DNA from: Halomonas sp. DQ26W
GTDB taxonomy: Bacteria > Pseudomonadota > Gammaproteobacteria > Pseudomonadales > Halomonadaceae
NCBI RefSeq assembly: GCF_003339685.1
Contig: NZ_QPKI01000006.1
Location: forward strand, 1-64,000
Reading direction: 5' to 3'
Length of the DNA: 64,000 bases
How positions within the stretch are numbered: the stretch's first letter is position 1; each line of letters starts with the position of its first letter. The notes under the pieces are model-generated. The model was not told the origin of the DNA, did not search any database, and saw only the letters and a list, made by a program, of their open reading frames with translations. This document shows, piece by piece, positions 10,096-21,375 of this stretch. The position numbers and the translations under genes were made by a program.

Positions 10096-10758
10096 ATGCT
10101 GATTTCCCTGCCACGCACCCGCTGGCGAGACACTGCCATGACGCTCCAGGCCAATGCCCTGCAACTGCTGCTATCGAGCCTGGCCTTGATGCTGCTGGCC
10201 GGCTGCGCCACCCCCATGCCAACCCCTGACTCTGAGCGCACAACAGGCCAGTGGGAGGCCCAGCAGGAGCGCCTCGGGACTCTCAACACCTGGATGCTGG
10301 CTGGCAAGGCCGGGCTGCGCACCCCCCAGGAAAACACCAGCGCCAACCTCGACTGGAGCCAGCACCCCCACTACTATCGTATCCTCATCAGCGGTCCCTT
10401 CGGCAGCGGCCGCAATACGCTAGAGGGGCGCGAAGGCCGTTTTTCCCTGACGACTTCCGAGGGACGTTTCGAAGCCGAGACTCCCGAGGCGCTGCTACAC
10501 CAGCAGCTAGGCTGGACCCTGCCGGTCAGCTCGCTCTCCGACTGGATTCGCGGCCTGCCCGCAGAGCACAGCCAATACCGCCTCGATCACGATGAGCTCG
10601 GCTTCCCCCAGCGCCTGGAGCAGGACGGCTGGAAGATCGACTACCGCGACTGGATACTGATCGAGGCGCTGTGGCTGCCGCGTCGCATGGTCATGGAGCA
10701 TGGCGATTTGCGCGTGACCCTGGTGGTCACCGAATGGCGCCCCGTCCTCGACGACTGA
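10096..10758 (+). CDS. lolB: Outer-membrane lipoprotein receptor LolB
   Basis: 220 aa (206 if ATG 10138 is used). Accepts lipoproteins from LolA and inserts them into the outer membrane. Lipobox LLAGC gives the lipidated Cys37. The body has the LolB pattern GKAGLRTPQ, WSQHPHYYRILISGPFG and a Trp-rich half-barrel ending in VTEWRP. AAAGG upstream of 10096 supports that start. Three bases separate it from ispE, so one transcript is likely. Confidence 0.92.
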   Translation: MLISLPRTRWRDTAMTLQANALQLLLSSLALMLLAGCATPMPTPDSERTTGQWEAQQERLGTLNTWMLAGKAGLRTPQENTSANLDWSQHPHYYRILISGPFGSGRNTLEGREGRFSLTTSEGRFEAETPEALLHQQLGWTLPVSSLSDWIRGLPAEHSQYRLDHDELGFPQRLEQDGWKIDYRDWILIEALWLPRRMVMEHGDLRVTLVVTEWRPVLDD

Positions 10759-10761
10759 CCC

Positions 10762-11613
10762 ATGATAGCGACACTGAACCTGCCGGCTCCGGCCAAGCTC
10801 AACCGGATGCTGCACATTGTCGGTCGACGACCCGACGGCTACCATGAACTGCAGACGCTGTTCCAGTTTCTCGATTATGGCGACACGCTGCAGTTGAACC
10901 GGCGTGACGATGGCCAGATCACCCTGGCGCCGTCCATGCACGGCATCGGCACCGAAGAGAACCTCATCGTCCGCGCGGCTCGGCTATTGCAGGCTGAGAC
11001 CGGCTGCCTCCTCGGCGCCGACATCCACCTGACCAAGCGCTTGCCCATGGGAGGCGGCCTGGGCGGCGGCAGCTCCGACGCCGCCACTACCTTGCTGGGA
11101 CTCGACCGGCTTTGGGGCCTGGGTCTCGGCGAGGATCGACTGGCCGCTTTGGGCCTGTCGCTGGGTGCCGATGTACCGGTCTTCGTGCGCGGCCACTCTG
11201 CCTGGGCCGAGGGAGTTGGTGAACGACTGACGGCGGTTACCCTGGACACCCCCTGGTTCGTGGTGATCCACCCGGGCGTCGCCGTCGCCACGGCAACGGT
11301 GTTCGGTGCCGGGCAATTGACACGTGATACCCCCCCGATTACCATGGCGCGCGCACTGCAGGGGGGAGCGTCCAGTTGGCACAATGACTGCGAGCCGACG
11401 GTGCGGTCACTCTACCCGCCAGTGGCGGAAGCCCTTGACTGGCTGGGCAGGCGCGCACCGACCATGCTGACGGGAACTGGTGCCTGCGTCTTCGCTAGGG
11501 TAGAGACCGACGCAGAGGCAAAGCGCATTGTGGCCGACCTGCCCAGCCGCTTCGTGGCATTCACAGCACGCGGCCTCAACCTCTCCCCGCTACATGCTGC
11601 TCTGGGCCGCTGA
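10762..11613 (+). CDS. ispE: 4-diphosphocytidyl-2-C-methyl-D-erythritol kinase
   Basis: 283 aa GHMP kinase. Phosphorylates CDP-methylerythritol in the MEP isoprenoid pathway. The N-terminal PAPAKLNRMLHIVGRRPDGY is the substrate-binding start of IspE, and PMGGGLGGGSSDAA (95-108) is the GHMP ATP loop. Directly follows lolB and precedes prs, a conserved order. No tRNA gene was found in the ispE-prs gap, where some pseudomonads carry one. Confidence 0.96.
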   Translation: MIATLNLPAPAKLNRMLHIVGRRPDGYHELQTLFQFLDYGDTLQLNRRDDGQITLAPSMHGIGTEENLIVRAARLLQAETGCLLGADIHLTKRLPMGGGLGGGSSDAATTLLGLDRLWGLGLGEDRLAALGLSLGADVPVFVRGHSAWAEGVGERLTAVTLDTPWFVVIHPGVAVATATVFGAGQLTRDTPPITMARALQGGASSWHNDCEPTVRSLYPPVAEALDWLGRRAPTMLTGTGACVFARVETDAEAKRIVADLPSRFVAFTARGLNLSPLHAALGR

Positions 11614-11713
11614 CAGTAGGGCCTGACCCAGGCCACGAACTACCGGCCGCTGCGGACGAGGTGCCGACCCGATGAGTCCCGAGAGCCCCCCAACACTGCA
11701 TAGGTGGATGCGC

Positions 11714-12655
11714 GTGTCAAAATTGATGGTTTTTGCCGGGAATGCCAATCCCGAACTCGCCCAGAAGATCGCCGAGAGCCTGGACACCCGCATGGGTAAC
11801 GCCACGGTCGGGCAGTTCAGCGACGGCGAGATCGCGGTCGAGATCAACGAGAACGTTCGTGGCAAGGACGTCTTCATCCTGCAATCCACCTGCGCGCCGA
11901 CCAACGACAACTTGCTCGAGCTGATTCTCATGGTGGATGCCCTGCGCCGGGCATCCGCCACACGGATCACGGCCGTGGTGCCCTACTTCGGTTATGCCCG
12001 CCAGGATCGCCGTGTCCGCTCAGCCCGTGTGCCGATCTCTGCCAAGGTGGTCGCCGACATGATGGTAAAGGCCGGCGTCGACCGAGTGATGACCATGGAC
12101 CTGCATGCCGACCAGATTCAGGGTTTCTTCGACGTGCCAGTGGATAACGTCTACGGCTCGCCGATTCTGCTCGACGACATCGAGCGTCAGAACTACGACG
12201 ACCTGGTAGTGGTCTCTCCCGACGTGGGCGGCGTAGTCCGTGCCCGTGCCATCGCCAAGCAGCTCCATGCCGATCTCGCCATTATCGACAAGCGCCGCCC
12301 CCAGGCCAATCAGGCCCAGGTCATGCACATCATCGGCGAGATCGAGAACCGTACCTGCGTCGTGGTCGACGACATGATCGATACCGCCGGCACCCTGTGC
12401 AAGGCCGGCGATGCGCTGAAGGCCCATGGCGCTCGCCGCGTGGTGGCCTACGCCACCCACCCGATCCTATCCGGCCCCGCGGTGGAAAACATCGCTGGCT
12501 CGGTACTCGACGAAGTGGTCGTCACCGATACCATTCCGCTGTCCGACGTGGCTCGGCGCAGCGGCAAGATCCGTCAGCTCAGCGTCGCCGGGCTGATCGC
12601 CGAGGCGATTCGTCGCGTCAGCAATGAAGAATCCGTCAGCGCCATGTTCCACTGA
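11714..12655 (+). CDS. prs: Ribose-phosphate pyrophosphokinase
   Basis: 313 aa, the usual PrsA length. Makes PRPP from ribose-5-phosphate and ATP for nucleotide, His and Trp synthesis. FSDGEI, YARQDRR, the metal-binding [12 protein letters not shown] (129-140) and the PRPP loop [12 protein letters not shown] (216-227) are present. GTG 11714 is preferred because AGGTGG lies 6 bases upstream; ATG 11708 abuts that motif with no spacing. Confidence 0.96.
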   Translation: MSKLMVFAGNANPELAQKIAESLDTRMGNATVGQFSDGEIAVEINENVRGKDVFILQSTCAPTNDNLLELILMVDALRRASATRITAVVPYFGYARQDRRVRSARVPISAKVVADMMVKAGVDRVMTMDLHADQIQGFFDVPVDNVYGSPILLDDIERQNYDDLVVVSPDVGGVVRARAIAKQLHADLAIIDKRRPQANQAQVMHIIGEIENRTCVVVDDMIDTAGTLCKAGDALKAHGARRVVAYATHPILSGPAVENIAGSVLDEVVVTDTIPLSDVARRSGKIRQLSVAGLIAEAIRRVSNEESVSAMFH

Positions 12656-12695
12656 CTCTCAGCAACTTTCAGCAAGAACAGGGCGTCGGAAAAGT

Positions 12696-12750
12696 GCCCC
12701 AAGGGGCTTTCGGGAACACGGCAGTCAGGTCGCGGGCTGCCGTGATTTCC
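12696..12750 (+). terminator. Tandem hairpins between prs and rplY (terminator or leader structure)
   Basis: Two inverted repeats: GCCC/GGGC around CAAG at about 12696-12707, then an 8-bp perfect stem CACGGCAG (12717-12724) with CTGCCGTG (12737-12744), followed by a T-rich ATTTCCTTAT. This could terminate prs or act as an rplY leader structure; sequence alone cannot separate these. Confidence 0.4.
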
Positions 12751-12774
12751 TTATCTCAAGCAAGAGGCAACATC

Positions 12775-13419
12775 ATGTCCGATTTCACTCTCAATGCCAG
12801 CGTTCGCAACGACCTGGGGAAAGGTGCGAGCCGCCGCCTACGTCGTGAGAACCTTCAGGTGCCGGCCATCATCTATGGTGGTGAGCAGGCTCCGCAGCCG
12901 ATCTCCGTCGAGAAGGCCGCCTTCTACAAGGCCATCGAAGACGAGTCCTTCTTCTCCTCGGTGCTCAACCTGATCGTCGACGGCAACCAGCAGCAGGTCG
13001 TCGTGCGTGACCTGCAGCGTCACCCGTACAAGCCGCTGGTCACCCATGCCGACTTCCTGCGCGTGGACGCCACCCACGAAATCACCATTCGCGTGCCGTT
13101 GCATGTCCTGGGCGAAGAAAAATCCAAGGGTATCAAGGATGACGGTGGCGAGTTGCACGTGCTCTCCAACGAGATCGAGATCAGTTGCCTACCCAAGGAC
13201 CTGCCAGACTTCCTGGAAGTCGACATCACCGAGATCGAGCTGGGCACCACCCTGCACCTCTCGGATCTCAAGGTGCCGGCCGGCGTGACCCTGGTCGAGC
13301 TCTCCTACGGCGCTGACCATGACAACGCCGTGCTGACCATCAGCAAGCCCAAGGTGCGCGGTGAAAATGCCGAAGGCGAGGATGGTGAAGGCGAGGAAGG
13401 CGAAGGCGCGGCCGAGTAA
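12775..13419 (+). CDS. rplY: 50S ribosomal protein L25 (Ctc/TL5 type)
   Basis: 214 aa, the long CTC/TL5 form: an N-terminal 5S-rRNA-binding L25 domain (about 1-90, with [11 protein letters not shown] and VPAIIYGG) and a C-terminal beta domain. The last 18 or so residues are a Glu/Gly tail, a common acidic extension. ATG 12775 has AGAGG 8 bases upstream. Neighbouring prs and pth is the usual arrangement. Confidence 0.95.
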   Translation: MSDFTLNASVRNDLGKGASRRLRRENLQVPAIIYGGEQAPQPISVEKAAFYKAIEDESFFSSVLNLIVDGNQQQVVVRDLQRHPYKPLVTHADFLRVDATHEITIRVPLHVLGEEKSKGIKDDGGELHVLSNEIEISCLPKDLPDFLEVDITEIELGTTLHLSDLKVPAGVTLVELSYGADHDNAVLTISKPKVRGENAEGEDGEGEEGEGAAE

Positions 13420-13466
13420 TCGGCCTTGTCGGGGTCGCCATGCGGCGGCCCCTTCCCGACCCGACC

Positions 13467-13491
13467 AAGCGCTGCGGCGCTTGTTTTTTTT
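13467..13491 (+). terminator. Rho-independent terminator after rplY
   Basis: Stem AAGCGC / GCGCTT with loop TGCG, followed by G and eight T residues. It lies between rplY and pth, immediately before the pth ribosome-binding site, so it probably attenuates rather than isolates the downstream gene. Confidence 0.8.
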
Positions 13492-13502
13492 GGAGACCCC
13501 GC

Positions 13503-14087
13503 ATGCCCCAGGTGAAAGCGATCATCGGGCTGGGCAATCCCGGTGACGACTATGTAGGGACCCGTCACAATGCCGGCGCCTGGCTGGTTGAAATCCTGGC
13601 ACGCCAGGCCGGTACCGAGCTGCGTCCAGAAAAAAAGTTTCTGGGCCTCTATGCCAAGGTGAGTCTCGATGGTCAGGAGCTGCATCTGCTCGAACCCACG
13701 ACCTTCATGAACCGCAGCGGTGCCGCCGTGGCGGCCCTGTGCCAGTTCTACAAGATCGCCCCCGAGGAACTGCTGATAGCCCATGACGAGTTGGACCTTC
13801 CACCCGGCACGGCCCGCTACAAGCAGGGTGGCGGCCATGGCGGGCACAACGGTCTGCGCGATATCATCAGCGCCCTGGGTAACGACAAGGGCTTCCATCG
13901 CCTGCGCATCGGCATCGGTCATCCCGGGGATTCACGTCAAGTCACCCATTACGTTCTGGGCCGTCCCGGCAAGGCCGAGCTCGGCGCCATGGGCGAAGTC
14001 ATCGGCGAATGCCTGACCACCCTGCCACTGGCCGTTACCGGCGAGTGGGCCCGCGCCATGAGCCGGCTGCACAGCTTCAAGGGCTGA
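13503..14087 (+). CDS. pth: Peptidyl-tRNA hydrolase
   Basis: 194 aa, standard Pth length. Recycles peptidyl-tRNAs released from stalled ribosomes. IIGLGNPGDDYVGTRHNAG carries the catalytic His22; FMNRSGAAV and AHDELDLPPG carry the conserved Asn and Asp; GGGHGGHNGLRD is the substrate loop. Start ATG 13503 follows GGAG at 13491-13494. Confidence 0.96.
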   Translation: MPQVKAIIGLGNPGDDYVGTRHNAGAWLVEILARQAGTELRPEKKFLGLYAKVSLDGQELHLLEPTTFMNRSGAAVAALCQFYKIAPEELLIAHDELDLPPGTARYKQGGGHGGHNGLRDIISALGNDKGFHRLRIGIGHPGDSRQVTHYVLGRPGKAELGAMGEVIGECLTTLPLAVTGEWARAMSRLHSFKG

Positions 14088-14126
14088 CCCCGACGCCATT
14101 TTCGCCAACACTTTCAGGACATTACC

Positions 14127-15218
14127 ATGGGTTTCAACTGCGGTATCGTCGGTCTGCCCAATGTCGGCAAGTCCACCCTCTTCAACGCCCTGACCAAGTC
14201 CGGCATCGATGCCGAGAACTTTCCCTTCTGCACCATCGAGCCCAATGTCGGCATCGTGCCGATGCCGGACCCGCGCCTCGATGCGCTGGCCGACATCGTC
14301 AAACCACAGAAGGTCCTGCCCACCACCATGGAGTTCGTGGATATCGCCGGCCTGGTGGCGGGCGCTTCCAAGGGCGAGGGCCTGGGCAACAAGTTCCTGG
14401 CCAATATCCGCGAGACCCAGGCCATCGCCCATGTGGTGCGCTGCTTCGACAACGACAACGTCATCCACGTGGCCAACCAGGTCGACCCGCGGGCCGATAT
14501 CGAGATCATCAACATGGAGCTGGCCCTGGCCGACCTCGACACCGTCGAGCGCGCCATTCAGCGCCTGGTGCGTGTCGCCAAGGGCGGCGACAAGGAAGCC
14601 ATCGCCACCAAGGCCATCCTGGAGCGCATTCAGCCCCACCTGGCGGAAGGCCAGCCGCTGCGGAGTTTCGGCCTCGACGATGACGAGCAGCGCCAGCTCA
14701 AGAGCTTCGGCTTCCTCACGCTGAAGCCGACCATGTACATCGCCAACGTCAACGAGGACGGCTTCGAGGCCAATTCCTACCTCGACATCGTTCGTGAGAT
14801 CGCCGCCGAGGAAGACGCCGTGGTGGTCCCGGTGTGCAACCAGCTGGAGGCGGAGATCGCCGAACTCGACGACGAAGAACGCGCCATGTTCCTCGACGAG
14901 ATGGGCATGGAGGAGCCGGGGCTCGACCGGGTGATCCGCGCCGGCTACGGGCTGCTCGGGTTGCAGACCTACTTCACCGCCGGGGTGAAGGAAGTCCGTG
15001 CCTGGACGGTCAAGGTGGGGGCCACCGCCCCCGAGGCCGCCGGCGTGATTCATACCGACTTTCAGAAGGGCTTTATCCGCGCCGAGGTCATCGCCTATGA
15101 CGACTTCGTCACCCTCGGCGGCGAGCAGGCCGCCAAGGATGCCGGCAAATGGCGCCTGGAAGGCAAGGAGTATGTGGTCAAGGATGGCGATGTGATTCAC
15201 TTCCGCTTTAATGTGTAA
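14127..15218 (+). CDS. ychF: Redox-regulated ATPase YchF (OLA1-type)
   Basis: 363 aa, usual length. P-loop NTPase of the Obg group that prefers ATP; linked to ribosomes and oxidative stress. G1 GLPNVGKS (9-16), [17 protein letters not shown], and a G4 motif changed to NVNE, which explains ATP preference. The C-terminal TGS-like domain ends in [14 protein letters not shown]. Follows pth by 39 bp, a classic pair. Confidence 0.97.
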   Translation: MGFNCGIVGLPNVGKSTLFNALTKSGIDAENFPFCTIEPNVGIVPMPDPRLDALADIVKPQKVLPTTMEFVDIAGLVAGASKGEGLGNKFLANIRETQAIAHVVRCFDNDNVIHVANQVDPRADIEIINMELALADLDTVERAIQRLVRVAKGGDKEAIATKAILERIQPHLAEGQPLRSFGLDDDEQRQLKSFGFLTLKPTMYIANVNEDGFEANSYLDIVREIAAEEDAVVVPVCNQLEAEIAELDDEERAMFLDEMGMEEPGLDRVIRAGYGLLGLQTYFTAGVKEVRAWTVKVGATAPEAAGVIHTDFQKGFIRAEVIAYDDFVTLGGEQAAKDAGKWRLEGKEYVVKDGDVIHFRFNV

Positions 15219-15271
15219 CCACAAACCTTGACCTGCCGGGGGCGAATCCGTAAACTTCGCCTCCGTTGAAT

Positions 15272-15348
15272 GGCTACGTAGCTCAGCTGGTTAGAGCACA
15301 TCACTCATAATGATGGGGTCCCCTGTTCGAATCAGGGCGTAGCCACCA
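15272..15348 (+). tRNA. tRNA-Met (anticodon CAT)
   Basis: 77 nt with encoded CCA. Acceptor GGCTACG pairs with CGTAGCC; D arm GCTC/GAGC; anticodon stem CATCA/TGATG around loop CTCATAA; T loop TTCGAAT. The acceptor is fully paired with no initiator-type C1:A72 mismatch, so it is an elongator (or Ile2-type) CAT tRNA. An identical inverted copy lies at 35600-35676. Confidence 0.95.
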
Positions 15349-15360
15349 AGCATTCAAAAA

Positions 15361-15388
15361 AACCCGGCGCCATTGGCGCCGGGTTTTT
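15361..15388. terminator. Terminator after tRNA-Met, probably bidirectional
   Basis: AACCCGGCGCC / GGCGCCGGGTT with loop ATT, followed by T5 on the plus strand and preceded by an A run, so it can also serve apeB-side transcription on the minus strand. Confidence 0.85.
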
Positions 15389-15423
15389 GTATGACAAGTA
15401 TCCTCACTATTTGAGCTTCGGGC

Positions 15424-16743
15424 TCAGGCCAGCTCCGCGCGATTGCAGAAGGCAACGAGCGCCCGCGTCAGGTATTCCACGTCCTCGGCGCCGGCGGTCT
15501 CGCGAATCGAATGCATGGCCCACTGGGGCACGCCGACATCCATCGTCGGCACCCCCAGCTCGGTGGCGATAATCGGCCCGACGGTGCTGCCACAGCCCAT
15601 GTCGGCGCGGGTCACAAAAGCCTGGACCGGCACCCCGGCCTCGCGGCACAGGTCGCGGAACAGCGCTGCGGTGGCGCTGGTGGTGGCATAGCGCTGGTTG
15701 GCATTGACCTTGATCACCGGGCCACCGTTCAGGGCCGGCCCATGGGCCGCATCGTGCTTGTCGGGGAAGTTGGGGTGCAGGGCGTGGGCGTTGTCGCAGG
15801 AGATCATGCGCGAGGCCTGGATCAAGCGGATGAAGCTCTCGTCTTTCGCTTCCCCCGCCCCGCCCACCTCGCCGAGCTGGGCATTGACGCGCCGCAGAAC
15901 GTCGCCCAGGAAGGGACCCTGAGCCCCACAAGCGCTGGCGCTACCGACTTCTTCGTGATCGTTGGCAACCAGCACGACACCCTGGGTCCCATCCGATTCG
16001 AGCAACGCCTCCAGACCGATGAAGCAGGAAAGCAGATTGTCCAGCCGGGCACTAGCGATCAGCTCACCCCTCACTCCCACCCGCGCCGGAGGTTGAGTAT
16101 CGAAGAGCCCCAGCTCGAAGTCGAGAATCTCGGCGTCCCCGATGTCGTGCTGGGCATCGAGCCACTCCACCAGCAGCCTGGTAAAGTCCGCCGCCTCGCC
16201 TCCCTGGAGAAAGACCGGCGCCATCTGGGTCTGGGCGTTGAGCGCACGTCCGTTATTGGCCTCACGATCCAGGTGGATCGCCAGGCTGGGAATGGTCGCC
16301 ACAGGGCGGTCGACATTTAGCAGCAGGCCCTCCAGCCGGCCATCGGCCTGGCGCAGATGGACACGTCCCGCCAGGCCCAGGTCACGGTCGAACCAGGGGG
16401 CCAGCAGCGCCCCACCGTAGAGTTCGACACCAAGCTGCAGCCAGCCCGCCGATGTTGTCTGGGCGGCATTGGGCTTGAGTCGCAGCCCGGGGCTATCGGT
16501 ATGGGCCCCGATCATGCGCAGGGCGTATAGGCCCTCTCGGGGCAGTTGCATGGCAATGATCGATGAGTCGTTGCGGGTGACATAAATTCGCTCTCCGGCC
16601 GTCAACTGCCACGGGTGTGACTCATCCAGTCGACGAAAGCCAGCGGCCTCGAGACGCTCGGCCATGACCGATACGGCGTGCCAGGGAGAGGGTGAGCACT
16701 GCAGAAAGTCCAGCAGCCGCTCAAGACGGGCTTCCTTTGACAT
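15424..16743 (-). CDS. apeB: M18-family aminopeptidase (aspartyl aminopeptidase type)
   Basis: 439 aa. Zinc aminopeptidase of the DAP/ApeB family, removing N-terminal acidic residues. Metal-binding and catalytic segments: IGAHTDSPGLRLKP, ARLDNLLSCF, NDHEEVGS, ADMGCGSTVGP and MHSIRETAG. N-terminal LLDFLQCSPSPWHAV matches the family. ATG 16743 is followed by a complete frame; convergent with the tRNA-Met terminator and divergent from prc. Confidence 0.93.
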   Translation of the reverse strand: MSKEARLERLLDFLQCSPSPWHAVSVMAERLEAAGFRRLDESHPWQLTAGERIYVTRNDSSIIAMQLPREGLYALRMIGAHTDSPGLRLKPNAAQTTSAGWLQLGVELYGGALLAPWFDRDLGLAGRVHLRQADGRLEGLLLNVDRPVATIPSLAIHLDREANNGRALNAQTQMAPVFLQGGEAADFTRLLVEWLDAQHDIGDAEILDFELGLFDTQPPARVGVRGELIASARLDNLLSCFIGLEALLESDGTQGVVLVANDHEEVGSASACGAQGPFLGDVLRRVNAQLGEVGGAGEAKDESFIRLIQASRMISCDNAHALHPNFPDKHDAAHGPALNGGPVIKVNANQRYATTSATAALFRDLCREAGVPVQAFVTRADMGCGSTVGPIIATELGVPTMDVGVPQWAMHSIRETAGAEDVEYLTRALVAFCNRAELA

Positions 16744-16872
16744 GAGAATCCTCTTCAGGGGGGTCTGTGGTTGATGAGACAGCTGCTACAATACCGTGTC
16801 GTCCTTTGCAACTCGCAAGTCTTGCGCGTGTCTAGGGAAGGAAGTTTACACGAAACCGGGAGTGCTTCATTG

Positions 16873-18927
16873 ATGAGCCTGCTAGTCGTTATTCGGCACT
16901 CAGCCACACTGTTGGCGCTTGTATTGCTGACTGGCAATGCAGCGCTGGCGCAGATTCAGCCCAGCGACGTTCAGCGCCAGGTAGCGGTAGAGGTGGCTGA
17001 ATCGCTGCGCTATGGCCACTATGCCGATGCCCAGCTTGACGATGAATGGTCGCGGCTGGCCTTCGAGCGCTACCTCGATGTGCTCGACGGACAGCGGGCG
17101 TTCCTGCTCGGCAGCGATCTCGAGGAGTTTCGTCACCTCGAGGAACGCATCGACGACATGCTCTTCGAAGGAGAACTGGCCCCCGCCTATGCGCTCTATC
17201 AGCGCTATCACGATCGTGCCGAGTCACGCTTCGAGTGGCTGCTGGACAAGATCGACGAGGGGCTCGGCTACAGCTACAACACCGATATGCGCCTCGAACT
17301 CGACCGCCGCGAGGCCCCGTGGGCCGAGAGTGAGGACGAACTGGACGAGCTGTGGCGTAAGCGGCTCAAGAACGCCGCCCTCACCCTCGACATCACCGGC
17401 CAGGATGAAGAGCAAGTCGAGACCAACCTTCGCCAGCGCTATGAGGGGCAACTCTCTCGCCTTCGCCAGACCAACGGCGAGGACGTTTTCGGCCTGTTCA
17501 TGGCGGCGGTGACCAGCAGCATCGACCCTCACACCGAGTACCTTTCCCCCCGCCAGGGTGAGTCTTTCGATATCCAGATGCGTCTGTCCCTGGAGGGCAT
17601 CGGCGCCATGCTGCAGTCCGACGGCGAATACGTGAAGGTCACCAGCCTGGTGCCCGGCGGACCAGCGGACCGCGCCGGCGTACTTGAGCCGGCAGACCGC
17701 ATTATTGGTGTCGGCCAGGAGGAAGGTGAAGAGGTCGTCAACGTGGTGGGCATGCGCCTGGACGAGGTCGTGGATCTGATCCGCGGCCCCAAGGGCACGG
17801 TGGTGCGCCTGGAGGTGGTCCCGGCGGAAGCCATGGACATGACCCGCTCTCACGAAGTCGCAATCACCCGCGACACCGTCGATCTTGAGGACCAGGCCGC
17901 TCGGGGAGAAATCATAGAAGTCGAGCGTGACGACGGTGTAAAGCGTATCGGCGTGATCAAGATACCCACCTTCTATGTCGACTTCGATGCCTGGCAGGCC
18001 GGCGAGGAGGAGTTCCGCAGCACCACCCGCGACGTCGCTCGTGAAGTCAAGCGACTCAAGGAAGAAGGTATCGATGGCATCATGCTCGACCTGCGCAATA
18101 ACGGCGGCGGCGCCTTGCAGGAGGCCAACTCGTTAATCGGCCTGTTCATCGACCGCGGACCCACCGTACAGGTGCGCGATGCACGTGGGCGCATCAGCCT
18201 CTATGGCGACACCGAGACCGGCACGCTCTACGACGGTCCGTTGGCGGTACTGGTCAACCGGCTGTCGGCATCGGCCTCGGAGATATTCGCCGGCGCCATC
18301 CAGGATTACGGCCGCGGCCTGGTGCTGGGCAACGCTACCTTCGGCAAGGGTACCGTACAAACCCTCAGCGACCTGAGCCATGGCCAGATCAAGCTTACCC
18401 GTGCCAAGTTCTACCGCATTTCCGGGGATAGCACCCAGCACCGTGGAGTCGAGCCGGATATTCTGTTCCCCAACCTGGTGGACCCCGAGCGGATCGGCGA
18501 AAGCAGCCTGGACAACGCCCTTGCGTGGGACACCGTTCAGGAGGTCCAGTATCGTCACTACGGCGAGCCTTGGGAGTATCTGGAAACCCTGCGCTCCAGG
18601 CACCGGGAGCGGGCCGATACCCACCCCAACTTCGTTTTCCTGGAGCAACGCGCCGACCTGGCCCGTCGTCTGCGCGAAGAGCACACCAGCGTGAGCCTCG
18701 ACCGCGAACAGCGCCAGCTGGAAGTCGAAGCACGAGACGCCGAACAGCTATCGCTGGAAAACCAGCGCCGCAAAGCCTTGGGTCTAGGCCTGCTCGATGA
18801 ACTCATCGATGCCCGCATTGAAGGCGACGACGAAGAACCGGTGGAGCGCGTTCAGGTGACCGAGGCCGCCGCCATTCTCGCCGACTACGCCGAACTCACC
18901 CAGCGCCGCATGGCCGCTCGCTTTTGA
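16873..18927 (+). CDS. prc: Carboxy-terminal (tail-specific) protease, S41 family
   Basis: 684 aa, normal Prc size. Periplasmic protease degrading proteins from their C-termini and trimming envelope lipoproteins. ATG 16873 gives a clean signal peptide (hydrophobic LLALVLLTG, cleavage after ALA); the upstream frame is spurious. It has a helical N-terminal domain, a PDZ domain (GIGAMLQSDGEYVKVTSLVP), and the Ser/Lys dyad in RLSASASEIFAGA and TFGKGTVQ. Confidence 0.95.
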   Translation: MSLLVVIRHSATLLALVLLTGNAALAQIQPSDVQRQVAVEVAESLRYGHYADAQLDDEWSRLAFERYLDVLDGQRAFLLGSDLEEFRHLEERIDDMLFEGELAPAYALYQRYHDRAESRFEWLLDKIDEGLGYSYNTDMRLELDRREAPWAESEDELDELWRKRLKNAALTLDITGQDEEQVETNLRQRYEGQLSRLRQTNGEDVFGLFMAAVTSSIDPHTEYLSPRQGESFDIQMRLSLEGIGAMLQSDGEYVKVTSLVPGGPADRAGVLEPADRIIGVGQEEGEEVVNVVGMRLDEVVDLIRGPKGTVVRLEVVPAEAMDMTRSHEVAITRDTVDLEDQAARGEIIEVERDDGVKRIGVIKIPTFYVDFDAWQAGEEEFRSTTRDVAREVKRLKEEGIDGIMLDLRNNGGGALQEANSLIGLFIDRGPTVQVRDARGRISLYGDTETGTLYDGPLAVLVNRLSASASEIFAGAIQDYGRGLVLGNATFGKGTVQTLSDLSHGQIKLTRAKFYRISGDSTQHRGVEPDILFPNLVDPERIGESSLDNALAWDTVQEVQYRHYGEPWEYLETLRSRHRERADTHPNFVFLEQRADLARRLREEHTSVSLDREQRQLEVEARDAEQLSLENQRRKALGLGLLDELIDARIEGDDEEPVERVQVTEAAAILADYAELTQRRMAARF

Positions 18928-18933
18928 TGTCCT

Positions 18934-18959
18934 CTCCCTCCGGCCGGTGCCGGAGGGAG
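18934..18959. terminator. Strong hairpin after prc
   Basis: Perfect 11-bp stem CTCCCTCCGGC / GCCGGAGGGAG with loop CGGT, 7 bases after the prc stop. The following sequence is only moderately T-rich, so it may be a terminator or an mRNA 3' stabiliser. Confidence 0.6.
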
Positions 18960-19100
18960 TCCTGCCGTTTCATCTTTTCTCTCTCGGACCCAGAGCGATG
19001 CCCTCGACCGCGTTCAGTGATTGCCCTGACTCGAGGAAGGAGAGGCGCCGGTCGGTCATGCCTCCAGCGATAGCCAGATATTTACCGCCTACACTGGTGC

Positions 19101-20772
<1,672 letters not shown>

Positions 20773-20886
20773 GGTCACTCCCAATCCACTTCCGAGGACG
20801 CGGTGTAGGGATAGCCGGCGTTTTCGTCGCCCCGTCTTCGATTTCCACCCTGACGTTCCCCTTTGAGGACAGGGAGTACTACGATA

Positions 20887-20917
20887 AGGTTACTTCCGTA
20901 GTTGGATACGGAGTCAA
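20887..20917 (-). promoter_or_regulatory. mer operator/promoter with 19-bp spacer
   Basis: On the minus strand: -35 TTGACT, a 19-base spacer containing the dyad CCGTA...TACGG, and -10 TAACCT. The over-long 19-bp spacer with a centred dyad is the hallmark of MerR-activated promoters, and the half-sites are close to the known mer operator. It drives merF-merA and lies upstream of divergent merR. Confidence 0.92.
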
Positions 20918-20943
20918 GCGGCGTGAAGAGACCGGTAGACAGA

Positions 20944-21375
20944 ATGGCGAACACCATGACCATTGGCGGCCTGGCCAAGACGGTTGGCGTCAATGTCGAG
21001 ACCATCCGCTATTATCAGCGCCGCGGGCTACTCGCGGAGCCGGAACGCCCTCATGGTGGTATCCGCCGTTATGGCACAGCCGACGTGGCACGGCTGACCT
21101 TCGTCAAAACCGGACAGCGGCTAGGCTTCAGCCTGGACGAGATTGCTGAGCTGTTGCGATTGGAGGATGGCACTCATTGCCAGGAGGCCAGCACCCTGGC
21201 CGAGCATAAACTGCGGGATGTGCGTGAGAAAATCGCCGGCCTCCAGCGTATCGAGCGGACACTGGCCGAACTGGTACAGGCGTGTCATGAGCGGGAGGGA
21301 AGTATCTCCTGCCCGTTGATCGCATCATTACACGAGGGCTTGATCAACGGGGAACAGCGCACCCCCAGAAATTGA
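20944..21375 (+). CDS. merR: Hg(II)-responsive transcriptional regulator MerR
   Basis: 143 aa. Represses, then with Hg(II) activates, the divergent mer promoter by DNA distortion. N-terminal helix-turn-helix ([20 protein letters not shown]), dimerisation helix and all three Hg-binding Cys (DGTHC, QACHE, SCPLI) are present. ATG 20944 is preferred; ATG 20956 is possible. Its last 32 bp overlap the convergent methyltransferase gene. Confidence 0.94.
   Translation: MANTMTIGGLAKTVGVNVETIRYYQRRGLLAEPERPHGGIRRYGTADVARLTFVKTGQRLGFSLDEIAELLRLEDGTHCQEASTLAEHKLRDVREKIAGLQRIERTLAELVQACHEREGSISCPLIASLHEGLINGEQRTPRN

Noticed and set aside
11614-11713. tRNA-Gln gene between ispE and prs as in pseudomonads
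   Set aside because: No cloverleaf could be drawn in this interval.
13366-13419. Acidic Glu/Gly tail of L25 as a third TTLL substrate
   Set aside because: Such tails are common in L25 of halophilic relatives, it lacks the leader, and the Glu residues do not alternate strictly.
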